A stretch of 64,000 bases of DNA from Sphingomonas sp. Leaf32 (GCF_001421765.1 NZ_LMLA01000009.1:1-64000), one strand, 5' to 3'; positions 1 through 8,747 are shown, counted from the stretch's first letter. Translations and numbers: made by a program. Notes: generated by a model not told the origin, from the sequence alone.

Positions 1-1
1 C

Positions 2-274
2 CACGCCCAATTGCGGGACGCGCCAGAGGCACGCCTCGAGGTCCAGTCGGTGCACGTCCCGTAGAAACAGGCGTGCTGATTTTGTCCACGCCGCCTAGCG
101 ACGACCTTCGCGGGCCTCACCTTCCTCCCGATCGCCGGGGATGAGGACATCGTGCCCTGCACCGCCGTTTGGACCACCAACAATTCAAACCCAGCTCTGC
201 ATCGGTTTCTGGAGATCGCGCGCGAGACCGCCACACGGAGCGCCGCCGACGAGCGCAAGCTGCGTTCGGAGTAA
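2..274 (+). pseudogene. Decayed 3' end of a LysR-family regulator
   Basis: One forward frame reads through to a stop at 272-274 and encodes a stretch typical of the C-terminal end of a LysR substrate-binding domain (AGLTFLPIAGDED, then NPALHRFLEIARE). The same frame is broken by TAG at 62-64 and TGA at 77-79, so the visible part is not an intact gene; the 5' portion lies outside the window. A LysR regulator often sits next to the enzyme it controls, but no partner is visible. The assignment rests on recognising the terminal motif only; a sequencing error is an alternative to real decay. Confidence 0.45.
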
Positions 275-479
275 ACCTGAGGGCGCTCAGCAAACTTACG
301 GCGAACCATTGAGGTCCCCAAATACGGGGTCGCGAGTAGGCCAGTTGCGCCCCAGTAAATCGATTTCGCCTCCATCGCCGCACACCCTTCGGTAAGTTTG
401 ATTTCAACGGCCTTCTAGACGCCGACATGCGGTGCGCGTCACCACCGACCCCGCCAAGCGCTGTCTTCGCGCCTTTCGC
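275..479. other. Non-coding spacer, nothing recognised
   Basis: Between the LysR remnant and the stop codon of the EmrB-type permease I see no convincing coding frame, tRNA or terminator. The open frames here have no family resemblance and no ribosome binding site. Confidence 0.4.
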
Positions 480-2024
480 TCAATGAGCGGCACTGGTGTC
501 AATCGGCCCCTTGGGCTTGGGGGCGAACCAGATGAGCGTCGCCGCCAGAGCAAAGCATAGACCGACGACGGCAAACACATTGAGCGTCGCCAGCATCACG
601 CTCTGCCCCTCTACAATGTTGGTCAGCATGGCAGTCGCCGTCTCCCGAGACATGCCCCCAGAGACCAAGCCGTCGAGCGTTTCCCCACCCTGTGTCATGG
701 CCCCTGCTAGTTCGGCTTGGTTCTCGCGCGCTGCGTGCGCCCAACCGGTTTGCACGAGCGAAGCGGCGAAGGCGCCGGCGATGGTGCGCATGAAGTTGGA
801 AATGCCGGCAGCGTCGGCCTGTTCTTCCGTATTCACGCTGGCCATGCACAGGCCGGTCACGGGAACGAAGAACATCATCATGAACAGGCCGGTCAGCAGC
901 ATCGGCCACGCCATTTGCATGAAGGTGATGTCCGGCGTGAAGCCGGTTCGCCAAAGCGATATGCCGGCGAGTCCCATGATCCCGAGAAAGATGATCAAAC
1001 GAGCGTCGAGCTTGGCGACGACCTGCCCCACGATCGGCGCCGTGAGGACGGCAAGTACGCCCATCAAACCGGTCGCGTAGCCGGCCCAGGTTGCCGTATA
1101 GCCCATATTCTGTTGGAGCCAGAGCGGGATGATCACAACCATCGCGAAGAAGGCGCCATAACCCAGCGCGTAGGTGGTCGACCCCGCCGCAAAACCGCGA
1201 TGTCTGAACACCCGCAGGTTTACTATCGGCTCCTTTTCCGTCAGCTCCCAGATCAGAAATGCAACGAAGCCAACCGCGGCGATGACCGCCAGCCAGCGAA
1301 TTTCCGCCGCCGCGAACCAGTCGTGATTACGGCCCTCGTCGAGCAGTATCTGGAGAGCGGCGATCCACACGACCAGCAGACCGAGCCCGACCGCATCGAT
1401 TCGCGCCCTCACGGTAGGCTCTGCGCGACCCCGCAGCAGAACGAGCAGGCCTGCACCGCCCATCGCTGCGAGCGGCACGTTGATGAAAAAGATCCATTCC
1501 CAACCGATATTGTCCGAAATGACACCGCCTAGGATCGGCCCTGCGACGGGCGCGATGGTGGTCGTCATCGCCCAGATGATCGTCGCTGTCGTTGCCCTCT
1601 CGGACGGGAAGATGCGCAGCAGCAGCGTTTGCGACAACGGCATGATGGTGCCGCCGGCAAAACCCAGCAAAATACGCCCGGCAATCAGCATCCCCAACGA
1701 TGTCGACAGACCGCACAGAAACGACAGGATTCCAAAGGCCAGATAGGAAACGATGAACACGCGCTGCGCGCCGAAGCGTCGCGCCAGCCAACCAGTCAGC
1801 GGCACCGTGATCGCCTCTGCGACCGCATAGGACGTGATCACCCAACTGGCCTGCGACGCCGACACGCCCAGGCCGCCGGCAATATGGGGAATGGAGACGT
1901 TGGCGATGGTGGTGTCGAGCACGACGAGGAAATTGCCGAGGCCAATCAGGATCGCGGCCGTGATCAGCTTTGCGCCGGTCAACGGTTGCGCCGCCGCGCC
2001 CTGATGCTGGTGAGTATCGGCCAT
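480..2024 (-). CDS. emrB: DHA2 (EmrB-type) MFS drug efflux permease
   Basis: A 514-residue proton-driven inner-membrane antiporter of the 14-helix DHA2 branch of the major facilitator superfamily, the energised component of a tripartite multidrug pump. The first helix carries LDTTIANV, typical of EmrB/QacA proteins, and helix 5 carries the antiporter motif C as GPILGGVI near residue 165. The start ATG at 2024 is preceded by GGAG at a suitable distance. It is the last gene of a three-gene operon, 19 bases after the adaptor gene. The substrate cannot be read from sequence. The symbol reflects family membership and not proven orthology. Confidence 0.93.
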   Translation of the reverse strand: MADTHQHQGAAAQPLTGAKLITAAILIGLGNFLVVLDTTIANVSIPHIAGGLGVSASQASWVITSYAVAEAITVPLTGWLARRFGAQRVFIVSYLAFGILSFLCGLSTSLGMLIAGRILLGFAGGTIMPLSQTLLLRIFPSERATTATIIWAMTTTIAPVAGPILGGVISDNIGWEWIFFINVPLAAMGGAGLLVLLRGRAEPTVRARIDAVGLGLLVVWIAALQILLDEGRNHDWFAAAEIRWLAVIAAVGFVAFLIWELTEKEPIVNLRVFRHRGFAAGSTTYALGYGAFFAMVVIIPLWLQQNMGYTATWAGYATGLMGVLAVLTAPIVGQVVAKLDARLIIFLGIMGLAGISLWRTGFTPDITFMQMAWPMLLTGLFMMMFFVPVTGLCMASVNTEEQADAAGISNFMRTIAGAFAASLVQTGWAHAARENQAELAGAMTQGGETLDGLVSGGMSRETATAMLTNIVEGQSVMLATLNVFAVVGLCFALAATLIWFAPKPKGPIDTSAAH

Positions 2025-2043
2025 GAGCGATCACTCCAACCGA

Positions 2044-3207
2044 TCAGCGGGAAAGGTCGATATCGGCCGTCATCGACAGGCCGACCCGCAGCGGGTGCTC
2101 GGCGAGTTGTCGAGGGTCGAGCCTTATCCGCACAGGCAGACGTTGGACGACCTTGATCCAGTTGCCCGTCGCATTCTGCGCAGGGACGACAGCGAAGGCG
2201 GAGCCGGTCCCCCCAGAGAACCCGACAACGGTCCCACGATACTCGACGTCGTCGCCATAGAGATCCGATGTCAATTTGACGGCCTGGCCGGGCCTGACCT
2301 TGGCGAGCTGACCTTCTTTGAAATTGGCATCCACGTAAGTGGAGCCGATCGGCACCACCACCATCAGCATTGCGCCCGGCGCGACGCGCTGACCGACCTG
2401 CACCTGACGGCGTGAAACGATCCCATCGACCGGTGATCGCAGCACGGTACGGGTCAGGTCCACGCGGGCTTGATCTCGCGTGGCGCGGGCTCCCAACACT
2501 TCGGGATTATCGTCGACAGCGGTCTTGTCGATCAACACCCGGTTGGCGTCGCGGCTGCCGATCGCCGAGGTGCGATTGGCGGAAGCCTGGACGCGCGCGG
2601 CTCGCGCCGCTTTCACGTTGGCGACGGCCGTACTGTACGCGCCGCGCGCCGAGCTGACCTCCTCGCCCGAGACCGAACCTGAGGCCGCAAGCGCTTCCCG
2701 ACGGTTGAGATCGATCGACGCCTTCTGCATGTCCGCCATCGCGGCGGAAAGTTGCGCGTCCGCGCGGGTCTCATCGGCCGCCCGTGCATCGATCTGCGCG
2801 CTGAGACCGCTATCGTTGGCGATAAGGCCCCGTACCCGCCGTTCGGTTTGCGCCAGGTCCGCCTCGGCTCGCGCCAGTACGAGGCGAGCGTCGGTATCGT
2901 CGAGCCGAACCAATATGTCGCCGCGCTTGACCGTCAGCGCATCGTCCACCAGCACCTCACGAACCGCGCCGCCCACCAGCGGCGTCACCTGAGCGACGTT
3001 CGCCCCGACATAGGCGTTGTCCGTTTCGATGTGGTCGGCGACAATCAGCCAGTCATAGGCCGTGTACCCCGCCCCTAGAATCGCGACGGTCGCCCCCAGG
3101 CCGATGAAGAGGCGTTTGCGCTTACTGTGCCGTTTCGCGTCGGCCGCATCATCTTCGGGGATGGCGACGCGTGTATCTAGCTCGCCGCTGTTGGTCTCGT
3201 CTGACAT
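2044..3207 (-). CDS. emrA: HlyD/EmrA-family periplasmic adaptor subunit
   Basis: A 387-residue membrane fusion protein bridging the inner-membrane permease and the outer-membrane channel. It has a short charged cytoplasmic N-terminus, one membrane helix at about residues 33-55, a lipoyl-like half motif (VREVLVDDALTVKRGDILV), a long alanine- and arginine-rich coiled-coil hairpin at about 110-220, the second lipoyl half (LRSPVDGIVSRRQVQVGQ) and a C-terminal beta-barrel. It lies between the outer-membrane factor (11 bases upstream) and the permease. The architecture fits the EmrA subgroup; specificity is unknown. Confidence 0.93.
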   Translation of the reverse strand: MSDETNSGELDTRVAIPEDDAADAKRHSKRKRLFIGLGATVAILGAGYTAYDWLIVADHIETDNAYVGANVAQVTPLVGGAVREVLVDDALTVKRGDILVRLDDTDARLVLARAEADLAQTERRVRGLIANDSGLSAQIDARAADETRADAQLSAAMADMQKASIDLNRREALAASGSVSGEEVSSARGAYSTAVANVKAARAARVQASANRTSAIGSRDANRVLIDKTAVDDNPEVLGARATRDQARVDLTRTVLRSPVDGIVSRRQVQVGQRVAPGAMLMVVVPIGSTYVDANFKEGQLAKVRPGQAVKLTSDLYGDDVEYRGTVVGFSGGTGSAFAVVPAQNATGNWIKVVQRLPVRIRLDPRQLAEHPLRVGLSMTADIDLSR

Positions 3208-3218
3208 CAGTATCCCTT

Positions 3219-4658
3219 TCAGGAACGAAAGCCGCCGCCGAGCGCCCGGATCAGCGCGACGTCGAGGGCGAAAGAACGGGTTTTCATGGAGGTGACGCTG
3301 CGGCGGGTCGCGATAAGCGCATCTTCGGCGGTGAGTACGTCCAGGTAGGTGGCAAGCCCGCCGCGGTAGCGGTTGGTCGCCACTCGCCAGGCGACGGTAG
3401 CGGCACGATCGGCCTCCTCGGCGCGATCGAGCCGCTGCTGGAGCGCCCGGTCGCTTCCGATCGCATCTGCCACTTCGCGCAACGCCTGAGCGAGTGCCCC
3501 GTCATATTGCGCGACCGCAGCGTGATAATCCGCTTCGGCTGCGCGGTACTGACCGCGCAAGCGCCCACCGTCGAAGATTGGCAGACTGATCGCGGGACCG
3601 ACCGTGCCAAATTCCGAGCCTGACTTGAACACATTGCCGATGCCGAGCGCCTGCAGACCGATCACGCCGGCAAGGTTCACGTTCGGGTAAAAGGATGCCT
3701 TCGCTTGCTTGATCCGGCTCGCGGCAGCCTCGCTGCGCAGACGCGCCGCAAGCACATCCGGACGCCGCCCGATCAGCTCGGCCGGGAGGTTTGACGGCAC
3801 GCCCGCATTGGTGGGGATCGTAAGCGACGGTCTGGTGATCTCCATCCCACGATCCGGGCCTGCCCCAATCAGAACAGCGATGCGGTTACGCGAAAGCGTA
3901 AGCGCCTCGTCCAGGCTGGCGCGTTCTCCTTGGGCTGTGGCCAATGCCGACTGGGCACGCTCGATGGCGCCATCATGCTCAAGCCCCTGCGTGCGGCGTT
4001 CCCGCATCAGCGCCAGCGTCCTGGTCCGCACCTCGATGGCATGTTCAGCGGCATCTCGTTCGGCATAGAGCCCGGCCAGATCCACATAGGCACCAGCGAC
4101 CCCGGCCGAGACGGCAAGCCGCGCGGCGGCGGCTTCCATCCGCGCCGCCTGAGCTTCGGAACGCGCAGCGGCCAGGGCCGCCCTGTTGCGCCCCCAGAAG
4201 TCCAGTTCCCAGTCGAGCCGCAACGAACCCTGCCCGTAGTCGGGCCACCCCTTGGGCGCGAAGGCTTCGGGAACGAGATAATTATAGCTCTGCTTGGTCG
4301 CGCCGCCTTCGGCGCTCCCATTCAGGGATGGCAGCAGTACGTTGCGCGTTTGACGGACCAGCGCCTCGGCTCGGGCGTAGCGGGCTTCGGCGACCCGCAG
4401 ATCGGAAGCCCCTTCCAGTCCTTCTGTAATCAATGCCGTAAGTTGAGGATCGGCGAAGTCCGTCCACCAACCCTCCCCCGGCCATTCTTGTTGTCCCGAT
4501 GGCGAGCCCAGCATGCGCGCGATGCTCGGCGCGGGGATGACGCGCGGCGCGGGCGCCATTTCGGGAACGGCGGCGCATCCACCCAGCAGCAGACTCGCGA
4601 TCAAACTGAGCATCGTGGATAGCCCGCTGTATCGCGCTAAGCGATGCAAGAATCTCAC
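3219..4658 (-). CDS. NodT-family outer-membrane efflux lipoprotein
   Basis: A 479-residue TolC-like channel with two OEP repeats, which forms the outer-membrane exit of the pump. The N-terminus is a lipoprotein signal with LLLGGC, the lipid-bearing cysteine being residue 28. The assigned start is GTG at 4658, with GGAGG about 12 bases upstream; an internal ATG at 4613 is the alternative and would leave a much shorter signal. It is the first gene of the operon, so expression of the whole pump starts from the promoter it shares divergently with the TetR gene. Family features such as GRRPDVLAARLR in the second half are clear. Confidence 0.92.
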   Translation of the reverse strand: MRFLHRLARYSGLSTMLSLIASLLLGGCAAVPEMAPAPRVIPAPSIARMLGSPSGQQEWPGEGWWTDFADPQLTALITEGLEGASDLRVAEARYARAEALVRQTRNVLLPSLNGSAEGGATKQSYNYLVPEAFAPKGWPDYGQGSLRLDWELDFWGRNRAALAAARSEAQAARMEAAAARLAVSAGVAGAYVDLAGLYAERDAAEHAIEVRTRTLALMRERRTQGLEHDGAIERAQSALATAQGERASLDEALTLSRNRIAVLIGAGPDRGMEITRPSLTIPTNAGVPSNLPAELIGRRPDVLAARLRSEAAASRIKQAKASFYPNVNLAGVIGLQALGIGNVFKSGSEFGTVGPAISLPIFDGGRLRGQYRAAEADYHAAVAQYDGALAQALREVADAIGSDRALQQRLDRAEEADRAATVAWRVATNRYRGGLATYLDVLTAEDALIATRRSVTSMKTRSFALDVALIRALGGGFRS

Positions 4659-4682
4659 AGGAAAACGCGCCTCCGATTAATA

Positions 4683-4697
4683 ACCGTACTGTACGGT
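4683..4697. promoter_or_regulatory. Palindromic operator O1 for the TetR repressor
   Basis: ACCGTAC-T-GTACGGT is a perfect 7+1+7 palindrome between the divergent pump operon and TetR gene. It sits just downstream of the proposed -10 of the pump promoter, where bound repressor would block initiation. The GTAC core resembles operators of AcrR-like TetR proteins. Confidence 0.75.
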
Positions 4698-4698
4698 C

Positions 4699-4726
4699 GG
4701 TTAAGCGCTTGTGCTTGTCATTGTCA
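4699..4726 (-). promoter_or_regulatory. Predicted promoter of the efflux operon
   Basis: On the reverse strand TTGACA (4721-4726 read as its complement) is followed after 17 bases by TTAACC (4699-4704). The -35 is consensus and the -10 is weak. Operator O1 lies immediately downstream and O2 immediately upstream of the -35, which suits tight repression. Confidence 0.5.
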
Positions 4727-4743
4727 ATCCTAAACCGTACAGG
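4715..4743 (+). promoter_or_regulatory. Predicted promoter of the TetR gene
   Basis: TTGTCA at 4715-4720 and TACAGG at 4738-4743 are separated by 17 bases. The -10 lies inside the second operator, consistent with autorepression. It overlaps the opposing pump promoter. Confidence 0.45.
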
Positions 4744-4753
4744 TCTGTACAGG
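4735..4753. promoter_or_regulatory. Second, imperfect operator O2
   Basis: CCGTACAG-GT-CTGTACAGG repeats the half-site of O1 with a two-base centre and one extra base in the right arm. Its position over the TetR -10 suggests that the repressor controls its own synthesis as well as the pump. Confidence 0.55.
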
Positions 4754-4765
4754 CAGGAGGCCGGA

Positions 4766-5359
4766 ATGAGAGTGAAGTCGGACGAGCGCCGCGATGCGAT
4801 CCTTCGCGCCGCGACAGAGATATTCCTGGATATCGGCTACGCCAACGCCAGCATGGCGATGATCTCTACCCGCATCGGCGGGTCGAAAAGCACGCTGTAC
4901 GGCTACTTTAAGTCCAAAGAGGAGTTGTTCGCCGCCGCGATGATGGCCGTGATGGAAGAGCAAGCGCAGCAGATCGTTGCTTTGCTCGATATCTCCGAGC
5001 CCGATACGCGATTGGCGCTTTGTAGGTTCGGTAAGGCTCTTTTAGCGATGCTCATGGCACCGGATACCGTCGCCATAATGCGCGCAGCGATCGCCGAAGG
5101 TGGAAATTCCAAGCTGGGCGCACTGCTATATGAACAGGGCGCGGCTGCCGGATGGAAGGAGATGGCCGCCTACATCGTCCACCTCCAGGAGAGGGGTTCG
5201 CTCCGCCCGGCTGATCCGCTGGTTGCGGCAGCCCACCTCAAGGGTCTCCTCGAGACGGGGTTCGTTGACCCATTGTTGTTCGGGGCCGAACCTTGGTTCG
5301 AGCCGGACGAGGCAGTGGCTGCCGCCGTCGATGCTTTCCTAAAGATGTATGGAAGCTGA
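4766..5359 (+). CDS. TetR/AcrR-family repressor of the efflux pump
   Basis: A 197-residue one-component repressor. Residues 8-55 form the TetR helix-turn-helix (DAILRAATEIF, then GGSKSTLYGYFKSKEEL), and the rest is an all-helical ligand-binding domain of the AefR-like type. The start ATG at 4766 was chosen because AGGAGG lies directly upstream; the frame is open to 4709 but lacks a binding site there. It is divergent from the three-gene pump, and two GTAC palindromes lie between them. The expected behaviour is release of the operators when a pump substrate binds; the ligand is unknown. Confidence 0.92.
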   Translation: MRVKSDERRDAILRAATEIFLDIGYANASMAMISTRIGGSKSTLYGYFKSKEELFAAAMMAVMEEQAQQIVALLDISEPDTRLALCRFGKALLAMLMAPDTVAIMRAAIAEGGNSKLGALLYEQGAAAGWKEMAAYIVHLQERGSLRPADPLVAAAHLKGLLETGFVDPLLFGAEPWFEPDEAVAAAVDAFLKMYGS

Positions 5360-5376
5360 TCATTCTGATCGGCTTC
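5352..5376 (+). terminator. Weak terminator-like hairpin after the TetR gene
   Basis: GAAGC-T-GATC, a five-base loop, then GATC-G-GCTTC forms a 10-pair stem with one G-T pair that overlaps the TetR stop codon. No strong T run follows. Confidence 0.35.
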
Positions 5377-5554
5377 GTGTTACGAGTCTAGAGCGGCACT
5401 CCCAGGCGTGCTCACTGGCAACTCAATCCCCTACGCTAACCACGCAATGATGCGCTGGTGCCATGCGCGAAAGAGACCGCGCTGAATATCAGCTCGAAGG
5501 CTGCGTTGATGGCCTGGCGCCCGGCGGCTAAGATTTGCAAGCGAGCCGCGCGAC

Positions 5555-6514
5555 TCAGTTCGTCATAGCGAGGCGCCGACGCACCTTGCCCGCGCGTTCT
5601 CGCAAGGTTCCAATGTCGCGTTTCGGAGGCGCGCCGAAGAGCCGGTTATATTCGCGGCTGAATTGGGACGGGCTCTCATAGCCGACCTGAAATGCGGCGC
5701 TGGCTGCGTCTATACCCTCATTCAGCATCATTCGCCGCGCCTCGTTCAGCCGCATCCACTTCTGATATTGCAGCGGGCTCATCGCAGTGAGCTGCCGGAA
5801 GTGATGGTGAAGAGTGGATGTACTCATTTGCACATGGGCCGCGAGTCCTTCGATACGCAGCGGCCCAGCATAGTTCACCTTGATCCAGTCGATGGCTCTG
5901 GCGATGCGTTGGCTGTGGCTTCCGACCGCTGCGATCTGCAACAGGCGCGGCGCAACATCGCTCTTTAACAGACGAAAATGGATCTCCCGCTCGATGAGCG
6001 GCGCGAGAACTGGGATTTCATCTGGCCTATCGAGCAAGGCGAGCAAGCGGTCGAACGGCTCCAGCAACGCCGGGGTGACCGTCCCGAGAGCGGCGCTTCC
6101 ATCAGTACCGCGATCCCGTGAGGCAGGGAGGCGCACATGCCCCGCAAGCTCGGTAATGACGCGCAGGTCGAGCCGCAGCGCCAAGCCTAAGCAGGGCTTG
6201 TCAGGGCTTGCCTGCAGGACCTGTGAGCTTCCGGGCAGATCGAGCGAAGCAATCAGGAAGCGGGCGACGTCGTAGGTATAGGCCTGATCGCCGATCAGCA
6301 GTTGTTTGGCGCCCTGGGCGACGAAAACGATGCTAGGCTCGATGAGGCACGGATTGGGTTCAGTGAGCTTCTCGCGTCGGAAAAACGTGAGGTAGGGTAT
6401 CGCTGTCGCGCAGTCCTCGTTGCCCACGGTCCGGCGCCCGATCACGTCAGCCAACTGGTCCAGAAGAGCGTTCTGTGCGCGCGGCGACACGTCGAACAAT
6501 TCTTGATCTGACAT
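5555..6514 (-). CDS. AraC-family regulator with AraC_N cupin domain
   Basis: A 319-residue transcription factor. About residues 30-190 form the AraC_N-type sensor domain (SIVFVAQGAKQLLIGD, typical of cupin-like AraC_N regulators), and residues 210-300 contain the two helix-turn-helices, the second ending in VGYESPSQFSREYNRLFG. The ATG at 6514 is preferred over upstream candidates because CGGAGG lies seven bases before it; the frame stays open to 6691. It is divergent from a short-chain dehydrogenase gene, the usual arrangement for this subgroup, which commonly regulates adjacent oxidoreductase genes. The effector is unknown. Confidence 0.92.
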   Translation of the reverse strand: MSDQELFDVSPRAQNALLDQLADVIGRRTVGNEDCATAIPYLTFFRREKLTEPNPCLIEPSIVFVAQGAKQLLIGDQAYTYDVARFLIASLDLPGSSQVLQASPDKPCLGLALRLDLRVITELAGHVRLPASRDRGTDGSAALGTVTPALLEPFDRLLALLDRPDEIPVLAPLIEREIHFRLLKSDVAPRLLQIAAVGSHSQRIARAIDWIKVNYAGPLRIEGLAAHVQMSTSTLHHHFRQLTAMSPLQYQKWMRLNEARRMMLNEGIDAASAAFQVGYESPSQFSREYNRLFGAPPKRDIGTLRERAGKVRRRLAMTN

Positions 6515-6547
6515 GGAATCCTCCGGGCGCTTCATGCAGCCCTTGTA

Positions 6548-6573
6548 TTCCAGACTCCTCCTTCTGTCTGGAA
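6548..6573. promoter_or_regulatory. Inverted repeat in the AraC/SDR divergent promoter
   Basis: TTCCAGAC and GTCTGGAA are perfect 8-base arms around a 10-base spacer in the 191-base gap between the AraC gene and the SDR gene. The location fits an operator. AraC proteins usually bind direct repeats, so another dimeric regulator or an RNA hairpin is also possible. Confidence 0.45.
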
Positions 6574-6705
6574 GAAAATCGGCGCGCCGGACAATCAGGC
6601 AAGAAAATGGCCGGATCGTTCTACCGCACCCGGCATCGACCATGAAAAGATGCAATCTCTGTAGATTTCTGGCGATTGTCGGTCGCCGCACAACGGAGGT
6701 TCGAA

Positions 6706-7449
6706 ATGATCAAGGACAAGGTCGTCATTATCACCGGGGCTTCATCGGGTATTGGCGAGGCCACCGCGAAGCTGCTCGCGAGCAAGGGCGCCAAGGTCGT
6801 CTTGGGCGCGCGGCGCGACGACAAGCTCAAGCAGATCGTCGCCGAGATCGAAGCAGGCGGCGGCGAGGCGTCCTATCGGGAACTGGACGTGACGAAGCAG
6901 GCCGACAACGACGCGATCGTCAGCCTGGCCAAGGAACGCTTCGGTCGGGTGGACGCCATCTTCCTCAACGCCGGCATCATGCCGAATTCGCAGCTCTCCG
7001 CGCTCAAGACCGATGACTGGCACCAGATGGTGGATGTCAACATCAAGGGCGTGCTCAACGGCGTCGCGGCGGTATTGCCGACATTCACCGAACAGAAATT
7101 CGGTCACGTCATCACGACATCCTCGGTTGCCGGCCTCAAAGCCTACCCGGGCGGCGCAGTCTATGGCGGCACCAAGTGGTTCGTGCGCGACTTCATGGAG
7201 GTCCTGCGGATGGAATCGGCCCTCGAGGGGACGAACATCCGCACCGCTACGATCTATCCCGCCGCCATCAACACCGAACTGCTGAATGCGATTAGCGACC
7301 AAACTACCGCCGAGGCGGCGCAGAAGGTCTACGCGCAGTACGGGATTTCCCCCGAGCGGATCGCCGACATCGTCGCGTTCGCGATCGACGCGCCTGAAGA
7401 CACGACGATCAACGAAATCACCGTGGGTCCGGCCAATCAGCCCTGGTGA
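6706..7449 (+). CDS. Short-chain dehydrogenase/reductase (SDR)
   Basis: A 247-residue classical SDR that oxidises or reduces alcohol/carbonyl substrates with NAD(P). The Rossmann motif TGASSGIG lies at about residues 11-18, NAG at about 86, the catalytic serine in TTSSVAG, and the catalytic pair in YGGTK. The ATG at 6706 follows CGGAGG; an upstream in-frame start at 6676 lacks one. An arginine pair at 41-42 (GARRDDKL) suggests NADP preference. It is divergent from the AraC gene and probably under its control. The substrate is not inferable. Confidence 0.92.
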   Translation: MIKDKVVIITGASSGIGEATAKLLASKGAKVVLGARRDDKLKQIVAEIEAGGGEASYRELDVTKQADNDAIVSLAKERFGRVDAIFLNAGIMPNSQLSALKTDDWHQMVDVNIKGVLNGVAAVLPTFTEQKFGHVITTSSVAGLKAYPGGAVYGGTKWFVRDFMEVLRMESALEGTNIRTATIYPAAINTELLNAISDQTTAEAAQKVYAQYGISPERIADIVAFAIDAPEDTTINEITVGPANQPW

Positions 7450-7595
7450 CGGCACAGGACGCCGTCCCGCGGAGCCGGGATATCCCTGTCGGACAACGGC
7501 GTGCCTCCATCGCTCATCATGACAAACCGTCAGTTGAGCAAGTTGCAACTCTCAGCCGTCGCAAAGACGTGCAAATGACCAAGAGGTAACTCGGC

Positions 7596-8708
7596 ATGAC
7601 GCAGCAAAAAGATACCGAAAGAGGCTCGGCTTCTGTCCTCGAAGTGGACGCAGACCGGCGCAACCTGCTGAAGGCAACGGCCGCTGGTGTGACCGCGCTG
7701 GGGTTCACGTCAATGTTCAACGTCAGCGATGCGGAGGCACAAGACATGTCGAACGGTGCTGCGAACTTCTACAAGAGCGACACGGCGACGCTTGAGAAGG
7801 TCACCTTCAAGAGTGCGTACAATACCAATGTCGTCGCCAATCAGCATGTGGCGAAAACCCTGGACCGGAACGCCAAGCATCCCGCGATCATCGTGAGCCA
7901 CCCGATGGGCGCTGTGAAAGAGCAGAGCGCCAACCTCTACGCCGCCAAAATGGCGGAGCAGGGCTTCGTCACACTCGCGATCGATCTGCCCTTCTGGGGC
8001 GAAAGCGACGGGCAACCGCGTCAGGCCGTCTCCCCGGATTTCTACGCGGAAGCGTATAGCGCCGCTGCGGACTATCTCGGCACTTTACCGTTCGTCGATC
8101 GTGAACGCATCGGCGTGATCGGCATCTGCGGCAGTGGCGGTTTTGCGCTGAGCGCGGCCAAGATCGACCCGCGCCTGAAGGCGATCGCTACGGTTAGCAT
8201 GTACGATCATGGCACGCTGTACCGCAAAGGCCTCGGCGGCAAGCAGACGCCGGAACAGTTTCAGGCGTTTCTCGCCGAGGGCGCTCAGCAACGGGTCGCG
8301 GAAGCGGCCGGCGCGCCGGTGCGCTACACAGCCGGAGCTCCGACCGAGCTTACCGGCAACGCCATCGGCGACGAGTTCTACGATTTCTATCGGACGTCAC
8401 GTGGCGAGGTGACCCCAGCCTACGCATCGCCGAAGACAAGCTCGATGCCGACGATGGTGACGAACGTGAAGTTCGTGAATTTCTATCCGCTCGAAAATCT
8501 CGACACGGTGTCGCCTCGGCCCCTGCTTTTCATCGCCGGCGACCAGGCGCATTCGAAGGAATTCAGCGAGCTGGCTTTCGGCAAGGCGGCCGAGCCGAAG
8601 GAACTGCATTGGGTCAGGGGTGCCGGGCACGTTGACCTTTATGATCGCGTGAACCTCATCCCCTTCGACAAGCTCAAGTCGTTCTTCGATCAGCACCTGA
8701 GCGCCTGA
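7596..8708 (+). CDS. Exported alpha/beta hydrolase, dienelactone-hydrolase-like
   Basis: A 370-residue hydrolase. A twin-arginine signal lies unusually far in (DRRNLLKATAAG at about residues 25-36, then a hydrophobic stretch and DAEAQ), suggesting folded export by Tat. The nucleophile elbow is GICGSGG, so the nucleophile is either the cysteine or the serine, and the catalytic histidine is in GAGHVDLYD near the C-terminus. Related proteins are the YcjY/UPF0255-like hydrolases. It lies downstream of the SDR with a 146-base gap and a GAGGT site before the ATG. The natural ester or lactone substrate is unknown. Confidence 0.85.
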   Translation: MTQQKDTERGSASVLEVDADRRNLLKATAAGVTALGFTSMFNVSDAEAQDMSNGAANFYKSDTATLEKVTFKSAYNTNVVANQHVAKTLDRNAKHPAIIVSHPMGAVKEQSANLYAAKMAEQGFVTLAIDLPFWGESDGQPRQAVSPDFYAEAYSAAADYLGTLPFVDRERIGVIGICGSGGFALSAAKIDPRLKAIATVSMYDHGTLYRKGLGGKQTPEQFQAFLAEGAQQRVAEAAGAPVRYTAGAPTELTGNAIGDEFYDFYRTSRGEVTPAYASPKTSSMPTMVTNVKFVNFYPLENLDTVSPRPLLFIAGDQAHSKEFSELAFGKAAEPKELHWVRGAGHVDLYDRVNLIPFDKLKSFFDQHLSA

Positions 8709-8714
8709 GGAATA

Positions 8715-8747
8715 GGCCGGCTTTAGCGATCTCCGCCAGAGCCGGCC
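8715..8747 (+). terminator. Possible terminator after the hydrolase gene
   Basis: GGCCGGCT (8715-8722) and AGCCGGCC (8740-8747) are perfect 8-base arms around a 17-base loop, six bases after the hydrolase stop. The following bases are GAAAGATC, not a T run, so termination is uncertain. Confidence 0.35.

Noticed and set aside
117..428. 103-codon minus-strand frame at the left edge
   Set aside because: No family features; it overlaps the LysR-like remnant on the other strand, which has clear motif similarity.
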